DNA from: Deltaproteobacteria bacterium
Lineage (GTDB): Bacteria > Myxococcota > Kuafuiibacteriia > Kuafuiibacteriales > Kuafuiibacteriaceae
Length of the DNA stretch: 64,000 nucleotides
Direction: 5' to 3'
NCBI GenBank assembly: GCA_011526105.1
Contig: WYAZ01000178.1
Span: forward strand, 1-64,000
Part shown: positions 51,948 through 61,790 of the stretch, piece by piece
How positions within the stretch are numbered: the first letter of the stretch is position 1
Layout: each line of letters opens with the position of its first letter
Program-made: the position numbers and the translations under genes
Notes under the pieces: model-generated
Database searches by the model: none
What the model was told of the DNA's origin: nothing
Seen by the model: only the letters and a program-made list of their open reading frames with translations

Positions 51948-54086
51948 ATGAGCAACTTCAAGAACAACCTTGGCCACATCGAACTCGACGCGGATGGCAT
52001 CGCCACCTTGACCATGGTGATGGACGGCAAAGCGAACAAGATCAACGACACCTTCGGACTCGGATGGCGCGAAGCGCTCGAGTGGCTCAACGCACAAAAG
52101 AACGTGACCGGATTGGTGGTCACCAGCGGGCATAAAGACTTCTGCGTGGGCGCAGATCTCGACATGCTCTTCAAGGAGCGCAACCCCGCCAACATCTTCG
52201 AGCGCGTGAAGCAGCTCAATACGCTCTTCCGCACGATCGAGAAGTGGGGCAAGCCGGTCGTGGCCGCGCTCACCGGCTCGGCGCTCGGCGGCGGCTACGA
52301 GCTCGCGCTCGCCTGTCACCACCGCGTCGCGCTCGACGCGAGCGGCGTGCAGATCGGACTGCCGGAGGTGAACCTGGGCGTCATCCCGGGCGCGGGTGGT
52401 ACGCAGCGGCTCCCGCGCCTCGTGGGCCAGCAAAAGGCCCTCGAGTACATCGCGGGCGGTTTGATGGTCCGCCCCGACAAGGCGAAGCGCGACGGGCTCG
52501 TCGATGACCTCGCCAGCACGAAGGAAGCGGTCGTGGAGAAGGCGAAGGCTTGGATCAAAGCCAACCCCAAGGCCAAAGCACCGTGGGACACCGACGGGTG
52601 GAAGTTCCCGGGCCCACGCCCCAGCGGCGAGGACGCTCGCAACCTCATGATGGGCGCGGCGGCCATGATGATGAAGAAGACCGCGGGCGCGTACGAAGCG
52701 CCCAAGGCGGCCATCGCGGCGGTGCATGAGGGATCTCTTCTCGAGTTCGACCGGGCGCTCGAGGTCGAAGGTCGCTACTTCTCGAAGCTCGCGGTGAGCG
52801 ATCAAGCCAAAGACATGATTCGGACCATCTGGTTCCACCGCACCGCGGCCGAGAAACACGAAGGACTCCCCTCCGTGGAGCAGAGCGGCATCCAGAAAGT
52901 GGGCATCCTCGGGGCCGGCATGATGGGCGCGGGACTGGCCTTTGTCGCCGCTCAGAAGGGCTATCAGGTGGTCCTCAAAGACGTAAACCAGGCCGCGCTC
53001 GACAAGGGCATGGAGCACGTAAAGGGCGAAGTCAAAGCGCTCAAGTGGATGTCCGAGAACGAGCGCAAGGCCATCTTGGCGCGAGTCACACCCACGCTCG
53101 AACTCGAGCCGCTGAAGGGCTCCGATCTCATCATCGAAGCGGTGGTGGAGAACATCGACGTGAAGCACGCGGTGCAGAAGGAGACAGAAGGCCTTCTGGC
53201 GCCCGGTGGCATCTGGGCATCGAACACCTCGGCGCTCCCCATCACGGACCTCGCCTCGGTGTCGAAGCAGAAGGACCGCTTCATCGGTCTGCACTTCTTC
53301 TCGCCGGTCGAGAAGATGCCGCTCATCGAGATCATCGTGACCAAGGACACTTCGGACGACACCCTGGCGCGGAGCCTCGCGTTTGCGAAGAGCATCAAGA
53401 AGATGCCTATCGTGGTGAACGACGGCTACGGCTTCTACACGTCTCGTGTCTTCTCTGCGTACATCCTCGAGGGCGCCACCCTCGTGGCCGAGGGTCACAG
53501 CCCGGCGATGATCGAGTGGGTCGCGCGCTCCGCCGGTATGGTGGTACCGCCGCTGCAGGTCTTCGACGAGGTCACCCTGTCGCTGGGTCGTAAGGGCCTC
53601 GAGATGGGCAAGCGTTACCTCGGAAAGCAACTCGACTTCCCGGGTACGCGCCTCATCATGAAGATGGTGGACGGAGAGAAGCGCTACGGAAAGGTCGCGG
53701 GCGCAGGTTTCTATGACTACGCGGAGGGCAAGCGCACCGGCCTTTGGTCGGGCCTCGCGAAGCTCGTCGAGAGCACGCCGAAGGCCGGCGAGAGCACCGC
53801 CGAGTTGATCCGAGATCGCCTCATGCTCATCCAGGTGGCCGAGGTCGCACGTTTGGTCGAAGCTGGCGTCATCCGCGACAAGCGTGACGCGGAGGTCGGG
53901 GCCATCTTTGGCATCGGCTTCGCTCCGAGCACCGGTGGCCCGCTCTCGTACGTCGACCGGAGAGGCGCCCGCGTGGTCGTCGAACGGCTCAGAGAGTTGA
54001 CCGCCAAGTACGGGGAGCGCTACACGCCGGCCCCGCTGCTCGTGAACATGGCGGAACGCGGCGAGACCTTCTTCGAGAAGGTCTGA
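51948..54086 (+). CDS. fadJ: FadJ/FadB-like enoyl-CoA hydratase/3-hydroxyacyl-CoA dehydrogenase
   Basis: The 712-residue bifunctional enzyme has an N-terminal crotonase domain with ALGGGYELALAC and LPEVNLGVIPGAGGTQ (both catalytic Glu present), a NAD-binding ILGAGMMGAG motif near residue 322, the dehydrogenase motif GLHFFSPVEKMPLIEI, and the C-terminal 3-hydroxyacyl-CoA dehydrogenase repeat with tandem glycines. It hydrates enoyl-CoA and then oxidises 3-hydroxyacyl-CoA. The pairing with thiolase gives a full cycle except the acyl-CoA dehydrogenase. Confidence 0.92.
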   Translation: MSNFKNNLGHIELDADGIATLTMVMDGKANKINDTFGLGWREALEWLNAQKNVTGLVVTSGHKDFCVGADLDMLFKERNPANIFERVKQLNTLFRTIEKWGKPVVAALTGSALGGGYELALACHHRVALDASGVQIGLPEVNLGVIPGAGGTQRLPRLVGQQKALEYIAGGLMVRPDKAKRDGLVDDLASTKEAVVEKAKAWIKANPKAKAPWDTDGWKFPGPRPSGEDARNLMMGAAAMMMKKTAGAYEAPKAAIAAVHEGSLLEFDRALEVEGRYFSKLAVSDQAKDMIRTIWFHRTAAEKHEGLPSVEQSGIQKVGILGAGMMGAGLAFVAAQKGYQVVLKDVNQAALDKGMEHVKGEVKALKWMSENERKAILARVTPTLELEPLKGSDLIIEAVVENIDVKHAVQKETEGLLAPGGIWASNTSALPITDLASVSKQKDRFIGLHFFSPVEKMPLIEIIVTKDTSDDTLARSLAFAKSIKKMPIVVNDGYGFYTSRVFSAYILEGATLVAEGHSPAMIEWVARSAGMVVPPLQVFDEVTLSLGRKGLEMGKRYLGKQLDFPGTRLIMKMVDGEKRYGKVAGAGFYDYAEGKRTGLWSGLAKLVESTPKAGESTAELIRDRLMLIQVAEVARLVEAGVIRDKRDAEVGAIFGIGFAPSTGGPLSYVDRRGARVVVERLRELTAKYGERYTPAPLLVNMAERGETFFEKV

Positions 54087-54095
54087 GCCTCAGGT

Positions 54096-55781
54096 TCAGC
54101 GGGGTTCGATCTCTGCGACCCTCGAAGTACTCTCGTAGAAGAGCAGGCCGCGCGGGGTTCGTCGAAATCGACGGCCCGCGCGGCTGTTCTCGATCGTCTC
54201 CTCGCCCGGAAACGCCAGTGATGAAGGGCAGAGGTCACCGAGCCGGAGAACGATGCTCGCCTCGCACGACTGAAAGGTCATCGCGAGGCCCCCGACCTCC
54301 TCGATGTATTCCATCGAGAGCGCACGATTCGTACCGCCGGACCACCCGCAAGCATCGAGGCCGGGTCCACAGCTCGAAGCCTCGATCGGCAGTCGAAAGA
54401 GCAGCGGCACCGCGTTCTGGGCGCCGGGCGCGAAGACGGAGACGCTGCCGCGGTCGTTGCCAAGCCAAACCGTCAGCTCGTCTTCAACGAACGCGGCAGC
54501 GAGGGCATCCATGTCGCCCGTTAGGTTGGTCGCGAGAGTCTCGAGGCTCGGTGGTTCTCTGCTCAGATTCCCAAGCATGAGACGGCCGAGCGAGAAGCCG
54601 ATGAGATGCGGCCTCTGGGGATCGGGAGTGTGCACCATGGCCTGCGCCTGCACCCCGGGGCTGATGAGATGCGCTCGCCAGGGACCGTCTGAGCTGTCGC
54701 CGCTGAGCACGAAGGCGTCTCGAGCTGCGCCGCGTTGTGGCACGGATTCGTTGTAAACCGCGTGCACTGATCCCGTAGGTTCCGTCTCAACAGCGACGAG
54801 ATCTCCCTCCCACACTGTGGCCGTCCGTACCCGGCCAAAGCCCGCCTCACCGAGCTCAATCTCCACGAGGGCGGATCTAAACCCAGTCCGCGCGTCGCCG
54901 ACCTCGAGCTGCGCGTTGAGCCCCGCGAGCAGTCGGTCCGGGCGCGAGCCCGACGCCGGTAGGAGCACCAGAGTCCGCCAGATCCAACGCTCGACCTCCC
55001 CCGGTCGATCCGCGGACAGACCCGGCACCTCCGCCGGAGAGAGCCGATGTGAGGACGCGTCAGTGAAGGCTCGGCCTTTGTCGAACACGAGTAGTTCGCT
55101 CAGACTGCTCGCGACGATACGATCTGGACTCACGCCCAGAATGTCGACGAACTGAAGGCTGCTTCGGAGCACGCCCTGGTGGCGGGCCGGCGCTCCACGG
55201 ATCAGGGTCTCGTCGCCGAGCAGAAACTCGCGCTCGGGATCGAAGGGCCGGACGGCCTCTTCAGGGAGCAGTCGGCAGCCGCCGGGTTCAACGGGCAGAG
55301 AGAACGAGGCGAGTGACAGCCCGGTCACGTCTCGGATCGAGAGCGCCTCGAAACGGCTCGAGTCGGTGAAGGCGGCGTGCGCGACTCCGGATGCGGACAC
55401 CGCGACTCTCAATCGTGTCTCGTCCTCGACACGCTGAAGGCGACCAAAAGAGCATGTCTCTTCGCTGAGCTCCAACTCATGCTCCTCCGCGGGCGCCGAA
55501 CGCAGGCGCGCTCCGGTCAATGCGATGCGCTCGCGGTCGACCGTGACGAGGAGGAGCGTCTGGTGGTCTTCGACGCTCACGCTCGCAGGCACGGTTGCGT
55601 CGGATCCGACGTAAAAGGCCGCGCTCACCGAGGTGGGCGCAGCGTCGAGCTGATCGAACACGAGCAAGAAGCCGACCGTCTCCGGAAGACCAGGAAGCGC
55701 GATGAAGCGAGGCGCGACCTCCGTGCATCCAAAGACCCACAGCGTGCCCGCGATCGCGAGCCCTCGCGCGAGCGTGTTCAA
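54096..55781 (-). CDS. beta-propeller-like lipoprotein, paralogous family member B
   Basis: From TTG 55781 the product is about 561 residues, with lipobox VFGC after a short signal (LNTLARGLAIAGTLW). The frame also opens at TTG 55856 but that adds charged residues ahead of the signal. The body starts with RFIALPGLPETVGFLLVFD and ends with ACGWSGG, FQSCEAS and LGDLCPSS, the same pattern as member C (55876) and, more loosely, member A. It is the last gene of a six-gene leftward operon. Partner unknown. Confidence 0.7.
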   Translation of the reverse strand: MNTLARGLAIAGTLWVFGCTEVAPRFIALPGLPETVGFLLVFDQLDAAPTSVSAAFYVGSDATVPASVSVEDHQTLLLVTVDRERIALTGARLRSAPAEEHELELSEETCSFGRLQRVEDETRLRVAVSASGVAHAAFTDSSRFEALSIRDVTGLSLASFSLPVEPGGCRLLPEEAVRPFDPEREFLLGDETLIRGAPARHQGVLRSSLQFVDILGVSPDRIVASSLSELLVFDKGRAFTDASSHRLSPAEVPGLSADRPGEVERWIWRTLVLLPASGSRPDRLLAGLNAQLEVGDARTGFRSALVEIELGEAGFGRVRTATVWEGDLVAVETEPTGSVHAVYNESVPQRGAARDAFVLSGDSSDGPWRAHLISPGVQAQAMVHTPDPQRPHLIGFSLGRLMLGNLSREPPSLETLATNLTGDMDALAAAFVEDELTVWLGNDRGSVSVFAPGAQNAVPLLFRLPIEASSCGPGLDACGWSGGTNRALSMEYIEEVGGLAMTFQSCEASIVLRLGDLCPSSLAFPGEETIENSRAGRRFRRTPRGLLFYESTSRVAEIEPR

Positions 55782-55875
55782 GAGCCAGACGCTCTCAGTG
55801 CCGCCGCGAGGTCGAACATGCGCACGATACTCCTGGTCGAGTCGTGCCCTAGTCAACGGGCATCGAAAGCCAAGC

Positions 55876-57558
55876 TCAGTGCAAAGAGACGAGTGAGGCC
55901 CGGGATGTGCCGGTGAATAGGAACAGCCCGCGGCCCGAGTTCAGCATTCGAGTTGTGGTTGAGCCTGTGTCCAGGGCCGGGAGCATCGACGTGCACAGGT
56001 CCGGAAGGCGAATAGTGACGAGCCTCGTGCAGTTCTCGAGACTGACGACGAGTGTGCTCGCCGCCGAGAAGAACTCAGCCTCCCTCGCTCGCACCGAGCT
56101 GACTGGCCACCCGCACGTGTCGACACCAAGCGAGCAGGCCCCAGCATCGATCGGCATCCGAATGATCGAGTTACGCCCGATCGTTCCCTTCGGATCAACG
56201 CGGGTGATCACGTGCTGATCGGTCGGGATCCAGAGCGTGAGTCCGTCGGAGCTCGTCTGGGCCGCGATCGCTTCCACGTGCGAGATGAGGTCGGTCCGAA
56301 CGCTCCGCAACCGAAGTGGGGTGGCGCCGAGATCACCCACGGACGCGTATCCTCTCCACCAGCCGATGGCATGGGGATCGGCGCGGTCGCCGGTGCTGCG
56401 CAGTACGAACCCGCGCGCGTTCGGGCTGAGGAGGTGCTGCTCCCAAGGCCCCACGCTGCTTGCACCTCTGAGGATCCAGCCGTCCGAGTCGCCCTCGATG
56501 TCCCCAAGAGAGTGGTTCCAGAGCGCATATACCCCCCCATCCGGCTCAGCAATGAGTCCATCGAGTCGGCCCGCCCAGATGGTCGCGGTGCGGGTGGCGA
56601 CGAAGCCCTCGCCATCGAGCTCGATCTCGACGAGCGCCGCACGATTGCCTGCGCGCTCGCCGTCGAGGAAGATGCTCGTGTCTGCTCCCGCGATGATCCT
56701 CGCGCGGCCGTCCTCGAGGACGGACGCAACTTTCGCAAAACGCCATAGCCAGCCGGAGGTCTCTCCCAGCCACGCGGCGGCGAGCTCCGGCACCTCTCCG
56801 GTAGCGAGGTGCCTCTCCGGCCGGTCTTCGTAAGCTCGACCCAGCTCAAACAGGAAGAGACGAGCCTTGGTGAGAGCAAGGAGCGTTGAGTCGGTCAGCC
56901 ACTCGAGTCCCCCCAGCGAGAAACCGGCCCCGTCGTTTTCCCCCCGCGTAGGCCGTCCATCGACGGTGGCGTCGGGTGGCAGCAGGTGTGGGTAGTCGGG
57001 ATCCAGAGGCCGCAGAGCCTCGGGCGGAATCGTGGTGCATCCTCCGGACTCGACGTTCAGGGAGATCGAGGCGGACGCGAACCACGTGGCCTCTTCAAAG
57101 GTCTCGGCCTCAAAACGAGGCTGGTCCACGCTCGCGACGTATGCGTCGACGACTCTCTTTGCGGCGATGCGCAGCCGCGGCTCTGCCGGCGCAAGATCGA
57201 GGTGGCCATGAGCGCAGGGCTCGGATCGCAGCTCGAGGGCTGCGCTCATCGGGGTGCGCGTGCTGCGCCGAGCTCCAGTGGCAGCGATGCGCTCGTCGTC
57301 GAGCACCAAGAGAGCGAGAAGTCGGCCGTTTTCGAGCTCGAGACCCGATTCTCGGACGAATCCCGATCTCAGGTCGTAGGGCCCGGTCACCGCGGTGGGT
57401 CGCCCGTCGAGCTCATCGAGTTCAACCAGGAACGCGATGCTCCCTCGCAGCTCGGGGAGTTCCAGGAAGGTGGTCTCTAGATCGACGCAGGCTCCCGCGA
57501 AGAGCAAGACGAAGGCGCTGGGCAGCAACGGGATGCAGCCGAAACGCCGCCCGATCAA
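55876..57558 (-). CDS. beta-propeller-like lipoprotein, paralogous family member C
   Basis: The 560-residue protein has a lipobox AGAC after MIGRRFGCIPLLPSAFVLLF, then TTFLELPELRGSIAFLVELDEL, matching the start of member B, and TCGWPVSS, SLENCTRLV, LPDLCTSM at the end. Its TTG start overlaps the S46 peptidase stop as TTGA, so it is coupled to it. This supports TTG as a real start. The mature part should be a beta-rich fold at the outer membrane. Confidence 0.75.
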   Translation of the reverse strand: MIGRRFGCIPLLPSAFVLLFAGACVDLETTFLELPELRGSIAFLVELDELDGRPTAVTGPYDLRSGFVRESGLELENGRLLALLVLDDERIAATGARRSTRTPMSAALELRSEPCAHGHLDLAPAEPRLRIAAKRVVDAYVASVDQPRFEAETFEEATWFASASISLNVESGGCTTIPPEALRPLDPDYPHLLPPDATVDGRPTRGENDGAGFSLGGLEWLTDSTLLALTKARLFLFELGRAYEDRPERHLATGEVPELAAAWLGETSGWLWRFAKVASVLEDGRARIIAGADTSIFLDGERAGNRAALVEIELDGEGFVATRTATIWAGRLDGLIAEPDGGVYALWNHSLGDIEGDSDGWILRGASSVGPWEQHLLSPNARGFVLRSTGDRADPHAIGWWRGYASVGDLGATPLRLRSVRTDLISHVEAIAAQTSSDGLTLWIPTDQHVITRVDPKGTIGRNSIIRMPIDAGACSLGVDTCGWPVSSVRAREAEFFSAASTLVVSLENCTRLVTIRLPDLCTSMLPALDTGSTTTRMLNSGRGLFLFTGTSRASLVSLH

Positions 57559-59609
57559 CGCCGCAGTTCCTTCACCAGACCGCGCGCCCCGTAGACCTTG
57601 TCGAGCGCCTCGATGATGGCGGAGCTGTGCACGGAGACCGCACGGTTGGTCGAGCCGTCGAATCCAAACTCGCCCCCGAGTGAGTAGATGTTCCCGTCGA
57701 AGACCACGCCCACGATCTCGCCGTCCTTGTTGATGATGGGCGAGCCGGAGTTTCCGCCGATGATGTCGTTGTTGCTCACGAAGTTCATCGGTGTGTTCAT
57801 GGTCAGACGGTCCTTCGCGCGCCTCCAGCTGAGCGGGAGCGCAAAGGGTGCCTCGCCGGTGGCTCGAGCGTAGAGGCCCTTGATGCGAGTGAACGCGCCC
57901 ACTCGCTCTCCGCGGTGCGGGAAGCCTTGCACGGTGCCAAAGGAGAGGCGGAGCGTAAACGTGGCGTCCGGATAAGTGGAGGTGCCGTAGACGTCGAAGC
58001 GAGCCTGGGCGATGAGCTCGTTGTTCTTCTGGACCACGGACTCGACCTCGTCCTCGTACACCTTTCGGATCTTGCGTGCCTCGGCGTCGATCAACCGCGC
58101 CAGCGCGAGCATTGGGTCCTTCGCGGCCTCGACTGCCGGAGCTCCACCCTCGAAGAGCTTCTTGCGCAGACCCACGTCGGCCAGCTTCGAGGCCTTGATG
58201 AGCTCCTTGGCTCGGCCCTGTGGCGATCTCTTGTCGAGCACGAGACGCACGAAGGGATCATCGGGCCCCAGCTCCTCCTGCAGCTTTGTGAGCGCGAAGG
58301 TCATCATCGTGATCTCGAGCTCGGGATAGATGGGCGCGGGCGAGAAGAGCTGGGCCTTGAGCGCTGGCAGTTTGGCATCGCCGTATTCGGGAAGCCGGGC
58401 CTCGTTGGGCTTCTGGCGTTCGTCTCCGTACCGCACCAGACCGATGGCGATGCGCAAGAGCTGAGAGCCAAACCCACGATGCTGCTCTTTGGCCGCGAGA
58501 TCCTTTCGAATGGTGCGCAAGCGGTCTTGCGCGCGAGCAATATGCTCCCACGCGCCGCCATACTTCTGGTCGAGGGCGGGGTCCGAAGCCACCGCGGAAC
58601 GAAGGGCGGCCTCCGTGGTCTCGAGCTGACTCATGAACATCTGGTCCACAAGTGCTTGGTGACGACCGCGCAGCGCCTTCACCGCGTTCTCGATATAAAA
58701 CAGCGGGGTCTTGGCGGTTCGTGCCTGCTCCGGACCGCGGCGGCTGAACTCAGTGAGCACACCACGCAGCTCAGAGAGCTGAATCAGCCGCTCTGGGAGC
58801 GCCACATCGCGCTGATAGGCGAGTTCGGCGATGCTCTTGAGGCGGCTCGTGGAGCCTGGGTGCCCGCTCACGAAGACGAGTTCACCGCGTTTGGCCCCGG
58901 CCGTGGACCAAGCGAAGTGGTGATCGACCCGAGAGGGCTGGCCCTTTTGCCAAACCCGCAGGAACGCGACATCGAGATTGAAGCGCGGGAAGTTGAAGTT
59001 GTCGGGGTCGCCACCGAAGAACGCGATGTCGATCTCGGGAGCAAAGACCAGCCGCACATCTTGAAACCGTCGGTACTCGTACAGGTGATAGCGTTGACCG
59101 CTGTACAAGGACACGACGTCGCAGCGGCGCTCGTCTGAGGTCGCGCACGCCTTCTCGAGCTTCGAGGTCTCGGCCGTCCGGGCCTCCACGTACTTCTCGC
59201 CGGAGAGGCCTTCTGTGGCCTTGTGCACCGCCTCGGTCACGTCGGTGATGGCCACGAGCTGATTCACTTCGAGCGCGGGGCACTGCCGTTCCTCGGCCGA
59301 GGACTTCGCCAGGAAGCCGCGCTCGACGTAGTTCTTCTCTTTGGTGGAGATCTGTTCGACGCAAGCCTGAACGCAGTGATGGTTGGTCATCACGAGGCCT
59401 GTCTTGGAGACAAAGCTGCCGGAGCAACCCTGTGCGAGCCGCACCGACGAGAGTCGAACGTGTTCGAGCCACTCGGCCGAAGGCGAGAAGCCGTGCTCGC
59501 GGCTCAGCCGCTCGGCGGGGAAGTCGTTGAAGAGCCACATGCCCTCGTCCGCGTGTGCGGCCGACGTGATGAACAATGAACAGAGGCCGAGGGTGGCGAG
59601 ACGACGCAT
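57555..59609 (-). CDS. S46-family dipeptidyl peptidase (DPP7/DPP11-like)
   Basis: The 684-residue secreted peptidase has a signal peptide (LATLGLCSLFITSAAHA), GMWLFNDFP, the His of the triad in TNHHC, GGDPDNFNFPRFNLD with the Asp, and IIGGNSGSPIIN with the Ser. S46 enzymes release dipeptides from the N-terminus of peptides in the periplasm. Length (about 680-720) matches. The residue that sets preference for acidic or hydrophobic side chains cannot be named safely here. Its start is the ATG before the signal; the frame runs to 59741. Confidence 0.9.
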   Translation of the reverse strand: MRRLATLGLCSLFITSAAHADEGMWLFNDFPAERLSREHGFSPSAEWLEHVRLSSVRLAQGCSGSFVSKTGLVMTNHHCVQACVEQISTKEKNYVERGFLAKSSAEERQCPALEVNQLVAITDVTEAVHKATEGLSGEKYVEARTAETSKLEKACATSDERRCDVVSLYSGQRYHLYEYRRFQDVRLVFAPEIDIAFFGGDPDNFNFPRFNLDVAFLRVWQKGQPSRVDHHFAWSTAGAKRGELVFVSGHPGSTSRLKSIAELAYQRDVALPERLIQLSELRGVLTEFSRRGPEQARTAKTPLFYIENAVKALRGRHQALVDQMFMSQLETTEAALRSAVASDPALDQKYGGAWEHIARAQDRLRTIRKDLAAKEQHRGFGSQLLRIAIGLVRYGDERQKPNEARLPEYGDAKLPALKAQLFSPAPIYPELEITMMTFALTKLQEELGPDDPFVRLVLDKRSPQGRAKELIKASKLADVGLRKKLFEGGAPAVEAAKDPMLALARLIDAEARKIRKVYEDEVESVVQKNNELIAQARFDVYGTSTYPDATFTLRLSFGTVQGFPHRGERVGAFTRIKGLYARATGEAPFALPLSWRRAKDRLTMNTPMNFVSNNDIIGGNSGSPIINKDGEIVGVVFDGNIYSLGGEFGFDGSTNRAVSVHSSAIIEALDKVYGARGLVKELRR

Positions 59610-59619
59610 GATGGAGAGC

Positions 59620-60258
59620 TCATTCCGTGGGCCAGTACGGGCGTTGGTCGCCGCGACCGTCCCAATATTCAAGGTAGACGCCGTGTACATCGAGGTTGCC
59701 CCAGGCGATGGAGATACCCAGGTTGCTGCGCGTGAAGTCACGCAGCTCCTTGAGGTACAGGTCGCGGTGAAAGGCGTAGGGGTTCTTTTGACGGAGCTCG
59801 CGGGCTTCGAGGCTAGGCTTGCCGTAGAAGGGTACGTTCGTGATGGGCGCCGAGGGCATGATGGTCATGATCAGGGCGATCTCTGGGCGTTCGTTTTCGG
59901 GGGCCTTGGCCATGGCTCGGATGCGCGGCAGGTTGCGCTCGACCACTCGCATGTCGCTCGTGTTCGTGGACTCGAGGTCGACCATCAGCTTCAGCCGGTT
60001 CTCCGTATCACACACGACGAGGTCGGGTTTGTAAGCGCCTTGCGGAGCATCCGGGGTGGGGAGGCTGATCTCGATGTTCGGTACGTACTTCCTGGGCACC
60101 GCACGGATCATGGCCGCCCAGATGCGACCGTGAAGCCAGCTCTGCCGGTTCCAGTCGCCGTCGAGGAACCAGGATCGCGAGAGGTGATTCGACTTCTTGA
60201 GCACCGCGACTTCCGACGCGAAGTTCGTCAGAAAGCTTGTGACCAGTCGCGTATCCAT
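59620..60258 (-). CDS. protein of unknown function
   Basis: The 212-residue protein has no signal peptide. It contains YKPDLVVCDTENRLKLMVDLES, which slightly resembles a PD-(D/E)xK nuclease core, but the K position is Thr, so this is weak. Other blocks (PNIEISLPTP, NLGISIAWGNLDV) suggest an alpha/beta fold. It lies in the operon between the HEAT-like genes and the S46 peptidase. Confidence 0.6.
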   Translation of the reverse strand: MDTRLVTSFLTNFASEVAVLKKSNHLSRSWFLDGDWNRQSWLHGRIWAAMIRAVPRKYVPNIEISLPTPDAPQGAYKPDLVVCDTENRLKLMVDLESTNTSDMRVVERNLPRIRAMAKAPENERPEIALIMTIMPSAPITNVPFYGKPSLEARELRQKNPYAFHRDLYLKELRDFTRSNLGISIAWGNLDVHGVYLEYWDGRGDQRPYWPTE

Positions 60259-60290
60259 GGTGCCCAGGGGGTACCGGGTTCTTACTAAAC

Positions 60291-61790
60291 CTAGTTCTTC
60301 GAGTGAAGCGTTTTGACCGCCTTGAGGGTCTTCGTCAGGGTCTCGTTGGCGTCTCCACCGTACTTTTGGGGCATGAAGCGTGTGGTGGCCTGAATCCGCT
60401 CCAGCGCCCCGACGGCGGGTCCGGCCAGCTCCGGTGACTTGCGCGCGATTCGCCCAGCGATCTCGATGACGGTGTTGGCCAGGCCGGGTGTCTCGACCTG
60501 CCGCAAGAGCCGCTCGAGCAGGGCGAAGTTCGGAGCGGGGTGGCGCTCCATCACGTGGAGGGCACGGCGCCGCATCCAGACCGGCCCCGGTCGCTCGATG
60601 ATCGCCAGCAGCAACTCGGCGTACTCGGGCTCAATAGGCTTGCTTCCTCGCCCGATCGCGAGGTCGAGCAGGCTGTCAAAGGCGAGCTGCCCGTCTCCGT
60701 ACTCGAGGCCGGCGTTCAATAGATAGCCGTAGACCACCCCGAAGCGGCGCTCCTCGGGAATCTTGGGCAAGAGCCACTGGATGCAGGCGTACTTCTTGCC
60801 GTACGCGAGAGCTTCTTGGCGCAGGCAGCCGGCGACAGCCACATCGAGGTTCGGTACATCACCCTCGTTCGTGAGGAGCTGTGCAACCGAGCTTGCGCTC
60901 GAGGCCGGCGTGGCGGCGGTGGCCACCAGCTCGAGCCAGGTGTCGATGGTCTCTTTCTTCGAAAGACCCACGAAGCTCTTCGAGATGTCGAGCAACGGAC
61001 GCATCACCGTCTCGTCCGCTTCCTCGCGCAAGGCCTGCAGCAAGAGTCGCTGGGTGGGCACGTGCGTCCGCGCCGCCGGTTCGAGTGCGCGCACGCAGGC
61101 CGCTCGAAGCTCCGGCTTTGGGTCGCGGAGCGCACATCTCAGAGCCGCATCGCGGGCGACTGCTTGGTCGAAGATCTGACTCTTGATCTTCTCGAGCGCG
61201 GCGAAGCGTTCATGGTCGGGCTCGCGCACATCGAGCAGCGTCTTGATCCAGCTCTTGGGTGAACCCACCGAAGGCAGCGCCAGGTCCTCCCACTGAAACG
61301 GAAGCTCTGTGTCATCCAGGTTTGGACGCACCAGCTTGATTCGCACACGCTCGAGCTGGGGGTTGAGCACTTCTCCCAGCCGAAGACCGGCGCGCTTCGC
61401 GGTCTCTTCGATCGACGTGATCATCTTTGAACGTTCGCGACGCCCGATGGCCGCGGTGTCGAAGACATGGAAGCTCGGCAGGTCTTTGACCGTGCCCGGG
61501 CCAAAGGTGAGGTAGATGGAGTAGCTCTCAGCCTCTTCGACAAAACGACCTTCGATGAGCAGCGTGTATTCGCCTTGCACCAGCTCGCCAAAACCCGCCG
61601 CCTTTTCGAGGCGCATCATGCCGGGCGGCGTCAAGGCCCCGAGCACCGCGGCCTCGACCACCCGATTGACCTCGTCGAGCTTGATGGGCTCCCACGAGCG
61701 CGACTCGGTCTTGCTGAGGTAGTGGACTCTGGGCGGCTCCCCCGCCCCGAGCAGCGTACCAGCGAGGGCGAGGACGAGGAGTGCGTTCAT
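60291..61790 (-). CDS. secreted HEAT-repeat-like protein, tandem paralogue 2
   Basis: The 499-residue protein has a signal peptide (LLVLALAGTLLGAG), an N-terminal domain (YTLLIEGRFVEEAESYSIYLTFG, DLPSFHVFDTAAIGRRER) shared with the next gene upstream, and helical repeats (ALRCALRDPKPELRAACVRALEP; WMRRRALHVMERHPAP) like HEAT/armadillo repeats. Its ATG overlaps the upstream stop. Probably a periplasmic scaffold or adaptor. Family unnamed. Confidence 0.65.
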   Translation of the reverse strand: MNALLVLALAGTLLGAGEPPRVHYLSKTESRSWEPIKLDEVNRVVEAAVLGALTPPGMMRLEKAAGFGELVQGEYTLLIEGRFVEEAESYSIYLTFGPGTVKDLPSFHVFDTAAIGRRERSKMITSIEETAKRAGLRLGEVLNPQLERVRIKLVRPNLDDTELPFQWEDLALPSVGSPKSWIKTLLDVREPDHERFAALEKIKSQIFDQAVARDAALRCALRDPKPELRAACVRALEPAARTHVPTQRLLLQALREEADETVMRPLLDISKSFVGLSKKETIDTWLELVATAATPASSASSVAQLLTNEGDVPNLDVAVAGCLRQEALAYGKKYACIQWLLPKIPEERRFGVVYGYLLNAGLEYGDGQLAFDSLLDLAIGRGSKPIEPEYAELLLAIIERPGPVWMRRRALHVMERHPAPNFALLERLLRQVETPGLANTVIEIAGRIARKSPELAGPAVGALERIQATTRFMPQKYGGDANETLTKTLKAVKTLHSKN